A stretch of DNA of 64,000 nt from Ruminococcus sp. (GCF_024691275.1 NZ_JAILNU010000085.1:1-64000), one strand, 5' to 3'; counted from the first letter of the stretch, positions 16,797-26,866 are shown. The notes: generated by a model from the letters alone, not told the origin. A program made the numbers and translations.

Positions 16797-17942
16797 TCAA
16801 CTCTTATTCCTTATCATTTTATATAACGTATTTTTGAAAACATAGCACCAATCAAGCCTGTCAACAGCTGTTTTTGTTATAATATCAGTCTCATAAACAA
16901 GAGTGTCTTCATTATAAAAAGCAGCCGTTCCCACCTTCTGCCGCTCCTTTACAGGAGCTGAGATGTAATCAGGGATAACAACACGCGCTCTGAGCTCTCC
17001 TGCGGCTTTCGGAACAGCCGCTGCGCCTTGTGATGCAAGCGTAAGTTCCACACTTGAAGCAACGCCGTTTCTTATGTCAAGGGGCTTCATCATTTCTTCA
17101 AGAAACACGGTCGGAAGCACCTTATATCCTCTAAACCCGCTTTTCAGCAGCTTCTTTGCGCAGCCGAAGGATACACTTTCGTTTTCAGCTCCGAGAGCAA
17201 TTGCGATAAAAGTTGTTCCCTTTTCGTTTCTCGCGCCCTCCGCGATACAGAATCCGCTTTCCGCGGAGTGGCAGGCTTTAAAGCCGATATGCCGTTCATA
17301 AGTTCGGGTCAAAGTATTCTCGCTGACCAGCTCTGTCCTGCCGTTTTTTACAAAATCCCGCCATGTCGAAAAGTACGGAAGAAGACATTCATGCTCAGCA
17401 AGCTCAGAGCAGATAATAGCCGTATCATGGGCGGTTGTATATTCTTTTTCATTATAATACCCGTATGGCGACACAAAAACAGTATCCCTCAGTCCAAGAT
17501 CAAAAGCTTTTGCGTTCATATCCATGACAAACTGTTCGACACTTCCCGAAGAACGCTCCGCAAGAACGGTCATTGCATCATTTGCATTTCCGATGATAAC
17601 GCTTTTAAGCAGTTCCTCCACGCTCATTTCGTCGCCGCTTTCAAGCCATACAACTGAGCCTTTCGTATTTTTCACATTATCAGAAGCCGTAACGATATCT
17701 GTCAAGCCATATTCGCCGCTGTCTATATCATCAGCAATGAGCAGCAGCCCCATGAGCTTCGACAAATATCCTGCATTAAGCCGCATATCTTCGTTCTTTC
17801 CTTCAAGAACGCTATGGGTCTCCGCTTCCATCAGCACATAGGCAGCAGGAGCTTTTTCGCAGCTTTCATCAGCACTTATAAGCGAAAAAGTAAGAAAAAC
17901 GCCCGCCGCTGCAATTGCAAAACTTTTAATAATCTTTTTCAC
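16797..17942 (-). CDS. DacA/PBP5-like protein with degenerate active site (pseudo-carboxypeptidase)
   Basis: The 381-residue secreted protein has the fold of low-molecular-weight D,D-carboxypeptidases: signal peptide MKKIIKSFAIAAAG, then the peptidase domain and a C-terminal beta domain. All three catalytic motifs are changed: SxxK reads YLSK (59-62), SxN reads NAN (119-121), KTG reads KAC (222-224). Without the serine nucleophile it cannot be an ordinary carboxypeptidase; it may bind muropeptides or a partner. The start is a GTG at 17942 behind AAGAGG; a GTG at 17951 overlaps that site. Reading frame and flanking residues are well conserved, so this is not a decaying gene. Confidence 0.85.
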   Translation of the reverse strand: MKKIIKSFAIAAAGVFLTFSLISADESCEKAPAAYVLMEAETHSVLEGKNEDMRLNAGYLSKLMGLLLIADDIDSGEYGLTDIVTASDNVKNTKGSVVWLESGDEMSVEELLKSVIIGNANDAMTVLAERSSGSVEQFVMDMNAKAFDLGLRDTVFVSPYGYYNEKEYTTAHDTAIICSELAEHECLLPYFSTWRDFVKNGRTELVSENTLTRTYERHIGFKACHSAESGFCIAEGARNEKGTTFIAIALGAENESVSFGCAKKLLKSGFRGYKVLPTVFLEEMMKPLDIRNGVASSVELTLASQGAAAVPKAAGELRARVVIPDYISAPVKERQKVGTAAFYNEDTLVYETDIITKTAVDRLDWCYVFKNTLYKMIRNKS

Positions 17943-17986
17943 GCAAATCACCTCTTACAATAATATGTGCAAAAGGTGCAGCTAAT

Positions 17987-18014
17987 GAAAAAGAGCAGCC
18001 GAAAAGCTGCTCTT
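17987..18014 (-). terminator. terminator after the VanY-like gene
   Basis: AAGAGCAGC pairs with GCTGCTCTT; on the minus strand it runs into TTTTT. Confidence 0.75.
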
Positions 18015-18019
18015 GTTAT

Positions 18020-18991
18020 TCAGTTTTTAAGAGCGGTGATAATAAACGAATTTTTATTATCGCCTGAAAGTTCATAGTTTCCTGCAACAGGAACTCTTGT
18101 TGTCAATTTGTCCTCGCTGCCTGTAACAGAATATATCTGATAAGCAATACCGTTAAACGAGAATGAATAGGGTTCTTCCAGAGTGTACTGCTCAAGAAAA
18201 TCCACATATTCCTCAAGGCACATACTTTTCTGTTTCATTATAGCTGCATGGATATCGCCTACATATCTTAAATGCCAAGGACAATACTCATTTCCTGTTT
18301 TCTCCCTTTTTCCCTCTGGATATCTTACTATAAATCCGTATTTCCAACAATTCTCAACTACCCAGCCCTCTGCATCATATCCATCATATGGCAATACATA
18401 TCCGCCTGCATTGAGAGCAAGATCCACACAGTATCCTGCCTTTGACTCAGCAAACGCCTTTGGACAGTAAGAACCGTCACCTGTATATGTTTCTGTTGTA
18501 CCGTATACAATGAAATCCGTAAGAGCAGTCTCGTTTGCATAATCTTCCATCATGGAATTAAGAGCATCAGCTGCGTCTTCATTAAGATAAACCTTCTCAT
18601 CGCAAAGAGTATAAAAATCATTCTTGGCTTTGGAAAGATCAGTCATCTTCTCCTGATCTGATTCTTTTGCAGCCTTAGAATCGGTATATATCGAAAGTAC
18701 GCCCTTAGAAACGTCCTCCTTGGACAGTTCATACTCAGACAGGCCAACATTCTCAACGCCTTCAAAGACAGTCGTTGTCTGTGCTGACGGCGTAAATGAA
18801 AGACTGCTGCCCGCTGGAGCCTCATCATGCTCTCCGGCATCACGGAAATCGCCCTGTACTTTCAGATTATAAGGTCTTCTGCTCTCAAAGCTCCTTCTGA
18901 CACCATCTGCGCCAAAAAGAGTACCGACAATTATACCCATAGCAAGAAAGACGCGCTCTGTTTTGAGCTTGCATCTCTTCGTCTCCTTCAT
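18020..18991 (-). CDS. VanY-like (M15B) protein with lost metal/catalytic residues
   Basis: The 323-residue protein has an N-terminal membrane anchor (RVFLAMGIIVGTLFG), an extracytoplasmic linker and a VanY/LAS-family domain, shown by ENCWKYGFIVRYPEGK and PWHLRYVGD. The zinc motif EHxxGxAxD reads ESKAGYCVD (182-190), so the first His is Ser183, and the catalytic EPWH reads CPWH (237-240), so the general base is Cys. It should therefore be inactive as a classic zinc D,D-carboxypeptidase. The start follows GGAGG at 9 bases. A DacA-like pseudoenzyme lies next downstream. Confidence 0.82.
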   Translation of the reverse strand: MKETKRCKLKTERVFLAMGIIVGTLFGADGVRRSFESRRPYNLKVQGDFRDAGEHDEAPAGSSLSFTPSAQTTTVFEGVENVGLSEYELSKEDVSKGVLSIYTDSKAAKESDQEKMTDLSKAKNDFYTLCDEKVYLNEDAADALNSMMEDYANETALTDFIVYGTTETYTGDGSYCPKAFAESKAGYCVDLALNAGGYVLPYDGYDAEGWVVENCWKYGFIVRYPEGKREKTGNEYCPWHLRYVGDIHAAIMKQKSMCLEEYVDFLEQYTLEEPYSFSFNGIAYQIYSVTGSEDKLTTRVPVAGNYELSGDNKNSFIITALKN

Positions 18992-19330
18992 TATACATAT
19001 CCTCCGAATTTGTTCTACACGTTCTTTTTTATCTTTTTTAATGTATAATTTTAATATGCGTTATTTCAGTTTGTTGTTCCATGCAGAGTACAAATATATA
19101 TCTTTTAAGCTGTCTCTGCAAAGCCTGCCATGCAGTTTTCTGCTATATATAAGGCATTTCCTTCAAAGCTTTCGCCCGCAGTACAGGGCTATGCTCCGCA
19201 CTACTATGTCACTTGTACTGTGTACAGCAGCCGGAAAGGATCTATATCTTCAATAATAACGGCAAGTATTGTCTCTACATTGCGAAATACAGCTGAAAGT
19301 GTTCACGCTGTACGTCATATTTCTTTGCCG

Positions 19331-19644
19331 TCATAAATATTTATCTGAAAAACATTCTTCGTCATACTTTTTATCGAAGCTCTGCGACTTGTCCGTCTTT
19401 AAAGAGATACAACAAAAAGGCACTGCCGTTTCCTGTGTTTGTTCTGTGGCATATCCGAAAAAAACAGATAGAATACCTGTATTTACGTTAAAACTATCCG
19501 ACAGATCATCACAGTATCTGTACGACTGCTTAATCATCAGACAATAATCCGTAAATGCCCGGACAAATATAAGAACACTAAGAAAACCGACGTGCCTGTA
19601 ATCACTATTCCAGTACCGATAAATTGTTTCCTTCTTTTGTTCAT
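19331..19644 (-). pseudogene. small membrane-protein gene, two overlapping frames, possibly frameshifted
   Basis: Behind a perfect promoter, an ATG at 19644 opens a 35-codon frame with a basic start and one transmembrane helix (GIVITGTSVFLVFLYL). Its TGA (19539-19537) overlaps by one base the ATG of a 68-codon frame whose sequence continues naturally as an extracytoplasmic domain. Either these are two coupled mini-genes or one roughly 103-residue gene with a frameshift. Between 19330 and about 19020 short protein-like stretches occur in changing frames with stops (for example KKYDVQREHFQLYF and CRDSLKDIYLYSAW), suggesting decayed coding DNA. No family is recognised. Confidence 0.45.
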
Positions 19645-19675
19645 TCTACACTTTGTTTTTTATCTATCTTTACTC

Positions 19676-19704
19676 ATTATAATACAAATTTAATATATTG
19701 TCAA
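19676..19704 (-). promoter_or_regulatory. consensus promoter of the small membrane ORF
   Basis: On the minus strand TTGACA, a 17-base spacer and TATAAT, both hexamers perfect. It lies 32 bases upstream of the ATG at 19644. Confidence 0.85.
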
Positions 19705-19786
19705 CATAATTCGTGAAATCTACGAATTGCACAAAGCCACGCTGTTTAATTACAGCACTATTTCAAAATCATTGTTGAAACAAATG

Positions 19787-19819
19787 TTAAAAAGCTCTCA
19801 GGAGACTCCCGAGAGCTTT
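19787..19819 (-). terminator. terminator of addBA
   Basis: AAAGCTCTC pairs with GAGAGCTTT and is followed on the minus strand by TTTTTAAC, directly after the addA stop. Confidence 0.8.
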
Positions 19820-19823
19820 CAGT

Positions 19824-22800
19824 TCATATATCTACTGCAATATGAGATTTTTTCTCAAACGAATACAGATACGCTTCTTTAACACGCTTTCCTGTTGTCA
19901 GCTCCAACGCTGCTTTATACAGCCTTAGCTGCATTGAATAGCGCTCCTTCAGCTTTTCAAGAGATATCCCCCTGTCTGATTTGTAGTCCACTACGACAAT
20001 TTCGCCGTTTTCCTCAAACAGCAGGTCTATGATACCTTTTATCATGCCGTCCGATCTTTTCAGCTTATCAATAACTTCATTTTCAATGTTAAGCTCGGCA
20101 ACTGCCACTATGAACTTTTTTTCACGCTCATATCTTTCAGCATCGCATAAACGCTTATATAGCTCACTGTCAAAGAACGCGCGAACGTTTTCTATGCTTA
20201 TTGATACTGCTTCTGCCTCGCTTATGTTTCCCTTTTCAGCCACGTTCTTTATTTCCGTTTCTGTGTCTTCTATTGCAGCCTCAAAATCACAGTACTGGAA
20301 AAAAGTATGGATCGCCGTTCCTCGTTCAGCACCTGTAAGTCCGGAACCTGACAATGTGAATTTCGGTCGCTTTAGCTTGAAATCAAAGACTTCTTCATCG
20401 TCCTTCAGTTTTTTTGTTATCTGGGTCACGCTCAGTTTTGCAGGTGTCACCGACAATGTCCTGTCATAATCAAAGGCTATTATCTTTTTCATGTCGGCGA
20501 TCAGCGCTTCATCAGGGGCTGCTTCTTCGGCTTCATCACCTTCATTTGTCTCTGATGCGGTTATATTCTCCGCGAACTCAAATTCGTACAGCTTTTCCCC
20601 GCGCTTTTCTGCATCGCAGATCATTCCGTCCATATCTATGCCAAGACGCTCCGCAGCTGCATCAAATCCGTCACTGCGAATCAGTATCGCCCACAGCCAG
20701 TCCGAAAAGCTCTTCGCTTCCTGCACCGTGTCTGCTATTTCTCCATTGCAGAGTACGCAGCTTTCAATTATAGCTTTGACACGTTTCATCGCTTTTTCAT
20801 CGCATTTCAGATTTATAAAAAGCTTCTGCTGTGCTCTTGTGAGAGCAACATATAAAAGCCTCATCTCCTCGCTTCGTGTTTCCCTTTCTTCCTCCTCAGC
20901 AAGCATTATCTGCTGAAATGTCTTGTATTTGCGATAAAGAATGGGGTCATAGAGTATATACCCTATCCTGCTGTCGGGACTGCACATTACAGGCTTTGCA
21001 TCAAATTTAAACTTGACCGCTGTCTCGGCTATGAACACAAACGGAAATTCCAGACCCTTTGAACGATGCATAGTCAGTACCGAAACATAATTGCCTGCCG
21101 CTGCGGAGACCTTTCCCTGTGCGTAATCACCGTTTTCCATTACACGATCAAGATGCCGCAGAAATCCGTTTAGTCCTCCCGAACCGTCATATGCCGCAGT
21201 ACTTTCATAGTTCTGCGCATACTGTATAAGTGCGCGGAGATTAGCTCTTTTCTTATCGCCGTCACTATAGAGCTGCATTACCGAGATAAAATCCGTCGAA
21301 TCATATATCTCACCTATGAGCTCACCTATCGTCATTGTTACGGAGTCAAGCCTGAATGTATCAAGAGAATCAAGAAAATCCGCACATCTCTGTCTCAGGA
21401 ACATATCCGTGCATTCCTCATATTCGCCGTCGGCTATTCCCCTTATTATCGGGAAAAGCGCACGTTTCTTGTCAAACGAGCGTATAACTGCGATATCAGC
21501 TATACTGAACATATACATGGGAGATGTCATGACCGCTACTATGGATATATCCTGCAAGGGATTGCTTATTACACGCAGCAGATCTATGAGAACGGCTATT
21601 TCTCGTGATTTCAGATATCCTGATTCCTCGTTCCCCTTCGCAGGCACACCTATCCTGTTCAGCTCATCGGCATACATATTTATGTGGACGTTATTCCTCA
21701 CAAGGATACAAAAATCAGAAGGCTTGCATGGTCTGACATTGCCGCTGCGATCGGTAACAGTAACTCCTTCACGCAGCATTTCTGCGATCTTTGCAGCTGT
21801 AAAAACCGCTTCACGGTTAAGCTCTACGACTGTTTCTTCATCTTCGTCTTCCTGATCGTCGTTTATAAAGCTGATATGTGTGATGCGCTCATCATCGCAG
21901 CCGTTATCGTAGTGGTTCGCTCCGAAATAAAGCTTTTCGTCATCGTTATAATCTATATCTCCGCATTTTTCCGACATTATCTGCCCGAAAACATAGTTTA
22001 CGAAATCAATCACCTGCGGAGAGCTTCGGAAGTTCTTGTTCAGCATTATGTACTGATTCACAGAATCGCTGTCCTGAGCATAGGCAGTTGAGCTGCGCAG
22101 AGTGTTTATGAAATTACGCGGATTTGCAAGTCTGAAACGATAGATAGACTGCTTTACATCGCCTACAAGAAAGACATTATCGCCGTAAAGCGGCTGACCT
22201 TCGCTGTCAAGCTTATAATTCTTCGATATGAGCTTGAAGATCATATCCTGCTTGTTGTTTGAGTCCTGATACTCATCTATCATGATGATGTCATAGTAAT
22301 CCGCAACTTTTTTCGCGGTTTCTGACTGGATTATCCTTCCATTTTCATCTTCTTCGGAAAGAAGTTCCAGCGCAAGACGTTCGCCGTCATCAAAGCTCAG
22401 CGCGTTTTTCCCGCATTTTTTCTCCCAGAGTATCTCCTGATACTTTCTGAGCATTTCCACAAGTATCTGTGTCACCTCTCCGCTTTCGGCGTAATCACTT
22501 TCTACGGTCCCGATGCTGCTTACAATTTTCGCAACTGTTTTCTTTATTATGTCACGCTTTTTCTTGTATATCTCACGAAGAGCCTTATTATGCTCGGTCT
22601 TTCCCACCCTTACAAGGTCAGAAAAGCTCCCTGCCGATTCTGCTTCTTCGTTTGAAGGCAAACGTCCGCATCTCAGCACTGCAAGAAGTCCCGATACCTT
22701 ATCGTAGTCCTCTTCTGCCTGCTCATAGGACTTGACCGCCGCTGCCGCAGACATATCAGGAAAAATACGTTTTATCATCGCAATATTGTCATCTGCTGCT

Positions 22801-23465
22801 TTAAGAGCTTTTTCAAGCTCTGCCCTGAGAGCTTCCGTGAAACTTTTCAGATACTCTGAGCTGGTCAGTTCAGCGCTGTACATCTCAACAGCTTTATCGA
22901 GCCACTTTTCCCTCAGAGCAACCGACGAAAGAAAACTGTCAGCTCTCTCGATCACTTCCACAAGACGCTTCTCGTCCTTTATACAGAAGCGGTCATACAT
23001 AAAAGATATCTTGTCATACTCCTCAGCGCTGTAGTAGTTTATAAGCTCGTCCATCGCACCTGCTCTGAGCACTTTGTTATCCGTATCATCAAGAACGCTG
23101 AACCCTGATGTTATCCCGTTTTCGCCAATATTGTCACGTATAAGATCAAAACAGAAGGAGTTTATGGTCGAGATGCGAGCACTCTGGAGCAGTATCTGCT
23201 GCTTGAGCAGGTGGCGGTCATCAGGGCGCTCATTAATAAGATCTCTCAGTTTCATATCAAGGCGCTTTTTCATTTCAGATGCCGCATCATTGGTAAATGT
23301 TACTATTACCATTCGGTCTGCTCTTACTCCCGAATCCTTGTCGGCTATGAGCTGTGCAAGTCTCTCGGTGAGGACAGCTGTTTTTCCGCTTCCCGCAGCT
23401 GCTGATACTATGAGAGATGTATCCCTTGCATCTATTGCATTTTGCTGCTGTTGTGTCCAGGCCAA
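19824..23465 (-). CDS. addA: ATP-dependent helicase/nuclease subunit A
   Basis: AddA is the UvrD-like 3'-5' helicase and nuclease subunit of AddAB, which resects double-strand breaks for RecA. The 1213-residue protein has the Q-motif start TQQQQNAI, Walker A SAAAGSGKTAVL, DEYQDSN motif II, and a C-terminal RecB-type nuclease with GIIDLLFE and VVDYKSD. The start is a TTG at 23465 behind AAAAGGAGGAG. Only 2 bases separate it from the addB stop, so the two subunits are co-translated from one mRNA. Confidence 0.96.
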   Translation of the reverse strand: MAWTQQQQNAIDARDTSLIVSAAAGSGKTAVLTERLAQLIADKDSGVRADRMVIVTFTNDAASEMKKRLDMKLRDLINERPDDRHLLKQQILLQSARISTINSFCFDLIRDNIGENGITSGFSVLDDTDNKVLRAGAMDELINYYSAEEYDKISFMYDRFCIKDEKRLVEVIERADSFLSSVALREKWLDKAVEMYSAELTSSEYLKSFTEALRAELEKALKAADDNIAMIKRIFPDMSAAAAVKSYEQAEEDYDKVSGLLAVLRCGRLPSNEEAESAGSFSDLVRVGKTEHNKALREIYKKKRDIIKKTVAKIVSSIGTVESDYAESGEVTQILVEMLRKYQEILWEKKCGKNALSFDDGERLALELLSEEDENGRIIQSETAKKVADYYDIIMIDEYQDSNNKQDMIFKLISKNYKLDSEGQPLYGDNVFLVGDVKQSIYRFRLANPRNFINTLRSSTAYAQDSDSVNQYIMLNKNFRSSPQVIDFVNYVFGQIMSEKCGDIDYNDDEKLYFGANHYDNGCDDERITHISFINDDQEDEDEETVVELNREAVFTAAKIAEMLREGVTVTDRSGNVRPCKPSDFCILVRNNVHINMYADELNRIGVPAKGNEESGYLKSREIAVLIDLLRVISNPLQDISIVAVMTSPMYMFSIADIAVIRSFDKKRALFPIIRGIADGEYEECTDMFLRQRCADFLDSLDTFRLDSVTMTIGELIGEIYDSTDFISVMQLYSDGDKKRANLRALIQYAQNYESTAAYDGSGGLNGFLRHLDRVMENGDYAQGKVSAAAGNYVSVLTMHRSKGLEFPFVFIAETAVKFKFDAKPVMCSPDSRIGYILYDPILYRKYKTFQQIMLAEEEERETRSEEMRLLYVALTRAQQKLFINLKCDEKAMKRVKAIIESCVLCNGEIADTVQEAKSFSDWLWAILIRSDGFDAAAERLGIDMDGMICDAEKRGEKLYEFEFAENITASETNEGDEAEEAAPDEALIADMKKIIAFDYDRTLSVTPAKLSVTQITKKLKDDEEVFDFKLKRPKFTLSGSGLTGAERGTAIHTFFQYCDFEAAIEDTETEIKNVAEKGNISEAEAVSISIENVRAFFDSELYKRLCDAERYEREKKFIVAVAELNIENEVIDKLKRSDGMIKGIIDLLFEENGEIVVVDYKSDRGISLEKLKERYSMQLRLYKAALELTTGKRVKEAYLYSFEKKSHIAVDI

Positions 23466-23467
23466 TG

Positions 23468-26400
23468 TTACTCCTCCTTTTCGCTATATTTTCTGCCAAG
23501 TATAGCTTCCGCCTCGGCAATATCTGCTTCATCGGGGGTGCGCTGTCTTAAAAGCTCCGAATTATCGCAGATATTTATGTAATCGCAGTACGTACACGGG
23601 AGCTTTCCCGATATTTCAAGAGGTATCGCTTCTGCATCGCCGTAATAAAGGGATTCTGCCATGTCCGTAAGCTTCTTATATGTGAAATTTCTGAGCAGCG
23701 CCATTCCCTCTTGCGAAATACAATCGGAATTCTTATCGGGGACTCCGTTCTTATCGAGCTTAACAGGAATAAACTCGCCGCGGACATTCTTTTCCATTGC
23801 TTCGAGTATGTCCCTGTCACCAAGCACGAGTCCGCTTGTACGCAAAGCCGACTTCAAAGCACTGCTGTTCTTTGAATCTATCTTGTGAGACTCAAGCTGA
23901 ACATCTGCAATACGCACAGGAGAATACAGTACTCCCGCAGGATCATAACCTTCATATATGCCGCCCTTGTCCGTCGCTGCAAAAAGATACAGCAGCATCT
24001 GCATATTTATACCGCCTGCAAGTGTTTCGGCAGTTATATCCTTTCGGCTGCTCTTGTAGTCGATGATGCGCAGATACTTGTCATCGTTTATACTGCATAC
24101 GTCTGCTCTGTCAACTATGCCGCCGAAACTCAGCTGCTTTCCGTCTGCAAACGGAAGCATCACAGAATGGCTCTCACGCAGGTCAAGCTCAAAATCATGC
24201 GGCTCAAAATCCGATGCCATGAGTGATCTCTGAGTATACATGAAGACCTCTGACATTCGCTCCGTAAGCTTATTGAAAATAAGTCCGAATCTTGCATTTT
24301 TGCCGAAATCTCCCGCGAGACTCTCTTTCATATACTTTTCCGCAAAGCTGTCTATCTCTTTTTTCACATCGTCATACGTCATACTTATGAACTCTCTTTT
24401 AGTGCGCTTTCCAAGTATGCCGTAAAAGCACTCATGTGTAAGCTCGCCTGCTATCCTTGCATCAAGCTCAACCTTCTCATTAAGATGAAGTCTTAGGCAT
24501 TTATCGCAGAAATACTTGAAATGGCAGAGATTATACTCCTCAAGTCCTGTTGACGAAAGCTTCAGCGGTTCAAAGTTTTGCAGCTGCATCATTACGTCCT
24601 TGTCTATGCGATAATCCTGTACCTGACCGCATCTGCCGAACACATATGCAAGTCTCCTCCTGTACTCGGGCTCGCTCATAAGAAGGCTCTTAATAGAGGC
24701 AACAGCAGCGCTCGAACCGGCACGTTCCTGCATATAATGATAAAAAGCCGAATGGAATGTCACTGCATAGTAATGTACAGGGATATCCTCATCGGTACAG
24801 CGTATGCTCTTATCGCCGAACATCTCGATAATACGGTCAACTATTCTGGCAGGATATTTTGCCTGTCCTCCCAGGTCTGACAGCGGATAGGTTATAAAAA
24901 GCTTATCGGAAGCTGCCGATACGGCCTTATAAACCACAAGGCGCTCCGAGGCTATAAGCTCTGCAAGCGGAGTTGAGAGTTCGATACCGTTTTCCGCAAG
25001 CTTTGTCCTGTCAGCTTCCGAAAAAAGTCCGTGCTGACTTATCTGATTAGGGAAATCGCCGTCATTGGCTCCCATTACGAACACGACCCTCGGAGAGTTA
25101 AGACGTGCCATTCTCGCGGAAGCCGCTGTAACTGCATCAAGCGTCTGCGGCGGTACCGAATATTTGATCCGCCCTATCATTGACCTGATTATCCTTGCGG
25201 TCTCAGAGAAGCTTATCTCCCTGTCGCCAAGAGTATCATTGATACTGTCAAGAATGTCGATAAGACAGCCCCAAAGCCTTTTAAGCTCAGCCGCTTCATA
25301 ATCCTTGTCCTGCTTTATCAGTTCTCCCATCAGACGGGCAGTATTTGCCTCAGCTTTACAGCCTGAGATATACTCATACAGATGTGCGCATATTTTTGAA
25401 GCATTTTTATCGCGTTTAAGCTTCTTTTTCAAGTTGATAAGCGGCTCGACAGTCCTGCTGCGTATACCTTCAAGCAGCTCTATATCGTCATCTGAAGCTG
25501 TAAATACTTCATTCCACATATCTCCGTCTACGTCCCATTTGTAGCAATAATTCTCAAGCAATGATACCTCTGTGAGCGAAACGTCAAGAAGACCGCTTTT
25601 CAGCAGCCTGAATATCTGCTCCGACCTGAACCTCCTGCTTCCGAGAATATCGAGAAGAGTCGTAAAGAAAACCATTATCGCCGTATGAGCAACAGGCTTT
25701 TCGAGGCTCATGAAATACGGTATATCATACCTTTTGAATGCTGCTTTCAGTACATCGGAGTAATTAGCGATGTCATTTGAGATAATGGCTATATCACGAT
25801 ATCTGAGAGTCCTATCGTCATAGATAAGATGTTTTATCGCAGCACAGACGTATTCAGCCTCGCTGTACATATCACGCGCCTCAAATATGCGTATATTTTC
25901 GGCTTTTGGAGCTTTCTCAGGCTCGTTTTTCATATTACCGAGGACACGTCGGCTGATATATTCAAGATCGGGAGATGCAAACCTGTAACACTCCCTGCAC
26001 TCTGTCATCTTAGTTTCTTTGCCGAGTTCACGGCAAATATTCATTATCTTCCTGTATGTATCGTTTACTGTCTCAAAGAGAGTATAAGCACCTGCATTAA
26101 CGTCGTCCGTCCTCATTGTGATGCAGACATTATCAGCAGACGCTATCATGACCTTCAGCATCTCATACTGATCTGCGGTAAAGCTCTCGAACTCATCAAG
26201 AAAAATATTCTTGCCGCTGAAATATCTGTTGAGATTTGCTATAGACGCAGCTTCCCTTGTATTATCAAGCTCGTCCTTGAAGCCATATTCTTTCATAAGG
26301 CGCTGATACTCAAGGAATATTGCTGCAATATCATTGGTCTTCTCCATGAGTTTTCTGTCAAGGAGCTTCGACTTGACCATAAGCTCCTCAGGCAATATAT

Positions 26401-26803
26401 TCGCTCTTTTCATATCACGTATGAGAGTTATGATCTCCTCGGCAAAGCCGCTCTGCAAACTCTGCCTGCGGAAACTGCTCAGCGACTCAGGACGAGCAAG
26501 TGCTGAATCCACAGCCTGATACACCAGTATCATCTTCGCCATCTCATCGGCGAACTCACCCTTACGGTCAGGATCGCCGAAAAGCTGAAAAAGCTGTCTT
26601 GAAAGTCCTGTAAAACTCAGAGAAAACAGATCATTGAATTTTTCAGCTCCGACATAAAAGTAGAGCTTTTTATCAAAATCATTCGAATACTGTTCGGGGA
26701 CAAGTATGCATAACTTATCAGACCTGTCACATTTTTCCTTTATGCGCCCGAACATACACGTAGTCTTACCGCTTCCGGCAGGACCTGTAATAAATTCAAC
26801 CAT
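23468..26803 (-). CDS. addB: ATP-dependent helicase/nuclease subunit B
   Basis: AddB is the partner nuclease subunit that reads Chi-like sites and carries an Fe-S cluster. The 1111-residue protein starts FITGPAGSGKTT (Walker A), has a UvrD-like core, and a C-terminal nuclease with VDRADVCSIN and RIIDYKSSRKD. Four cluster cysteines are visible as CHFKYFCDKC and CTYCDYINICD. AACAGGAG precedes the ATG at 26803; an upstream in-frame ATG at 26860 lies beyond a hairpin and lacks a ribosome site. Confidence 0.95.
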   Translation of the reverse strand: MVEFITGPAGSGKTTCMFGRIKEKCDRSDKLCILVPEQYSNDFDKKLYFYVGAEKFNDLFSLSFTGLSRQLFQLFGDPDRKGEFADEMAKMILVYQAVDSALARPESLSSFRRQSLQSGFAEEIITLIRDMKRANILPEELMVKSKLLDRKLMEKTNDIAAIFLEYQRLMKEYGFKDELDNTREAASIANLNRYFSGKNIFLDEFESFTADQYEMLKVMIASADNVCITMRTDDVNAGAYTLFETVNDTYRKIMNICRELGKETKMTECRECYRFASPDLEYISRRVLGNMKNEPEKAPKAENIRIFEARDMYSEAEYVCAAIKHLIYDDRTLRYRDIAIISNDIANYSDVLKAAFKRYDIPYFMSLEKPVAHTAIMVFFTTLLDILGSRRFRSEQIFRLLKSGLLDVSLTEVSLLENYCYKWDVDGDMWNEVFTASDDDIELLEGIRSRTVEPLINLKKKLKRDKNASKICAHLYEYISGCKAEANTARLMGELIKQDKDYEAAELKRLWGCLIDILDSINDTLGDREISFSETARIIRSMIGRIKYSVPPQTLDAVTAASARMARLNSPRVVFVMGANDGDFPNQISQHGLFSEADRTKLAENGIELSTPLAELIASERLVVYKAVSAASDKLFITYPLSDLGGQAKYPARIVDRIIEMFGDKSIRCTDEDIPVHYYAVTFHSAFYHYMQERAGSSAAVASIKSLLMSEPEYRRRLAYVFGRCGQVQDYRIDKDVMMQLQNFEPLKLSSTGLEEYNLCHFKYFCDKCLRLHLNEKVELDARIAGELTHECFYGILGKRTKREFISMTYDDVKKEIDSFAEKYMKESLAGDFGKNARFGLIFNKLTERMSEVFMYTQRSLMASDFEPHDFELDLRESHSVMLPFADGKQLSFGGIVDRADVCSINDDKYLRIIDYKSSRKDITAETLAGGINMQMLLYLFAATDKGGIYEGYDPAGVLYSPVRIADVQLESHKIDSKNSSALKSALRTSGLVLGDRDILEAMEKNVRGEFIPVKLDKNGVPDKNSDCISQEGMALLRNFTYKKLTDMAESLYYGDAEAIPLEISGKLPCTYCDYINICDNSELLRQRTPDEADIAEAEAILGRKYSEKEE

Positions 26804-26823
26804 AATTTCTCCTGTTACATAAA

Positions 26824-26854
26824 ATATGCATACCGCAAAAAACGGTATGCATAT
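26824..26854 (-). terminator. hairpin between the GH25 gene and addB
   Basis: ATATGCATACCG pairs with CGGTATGCATAT around seven bases, followed by ATTTTATG on the minus strand. It probably ends the GH25 transcript; some read-through into addB is possible because no clear addB promoter is seen in the remaining 20 bases. Confidence 0.6.
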
Positions 26855-26866
26855 CTTCAAAATTCA

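Noticed and set aside
25829..26506. 225-codon plus-strand frame
   Set aside because: Antisense to addB with no start signals; shadow frame.
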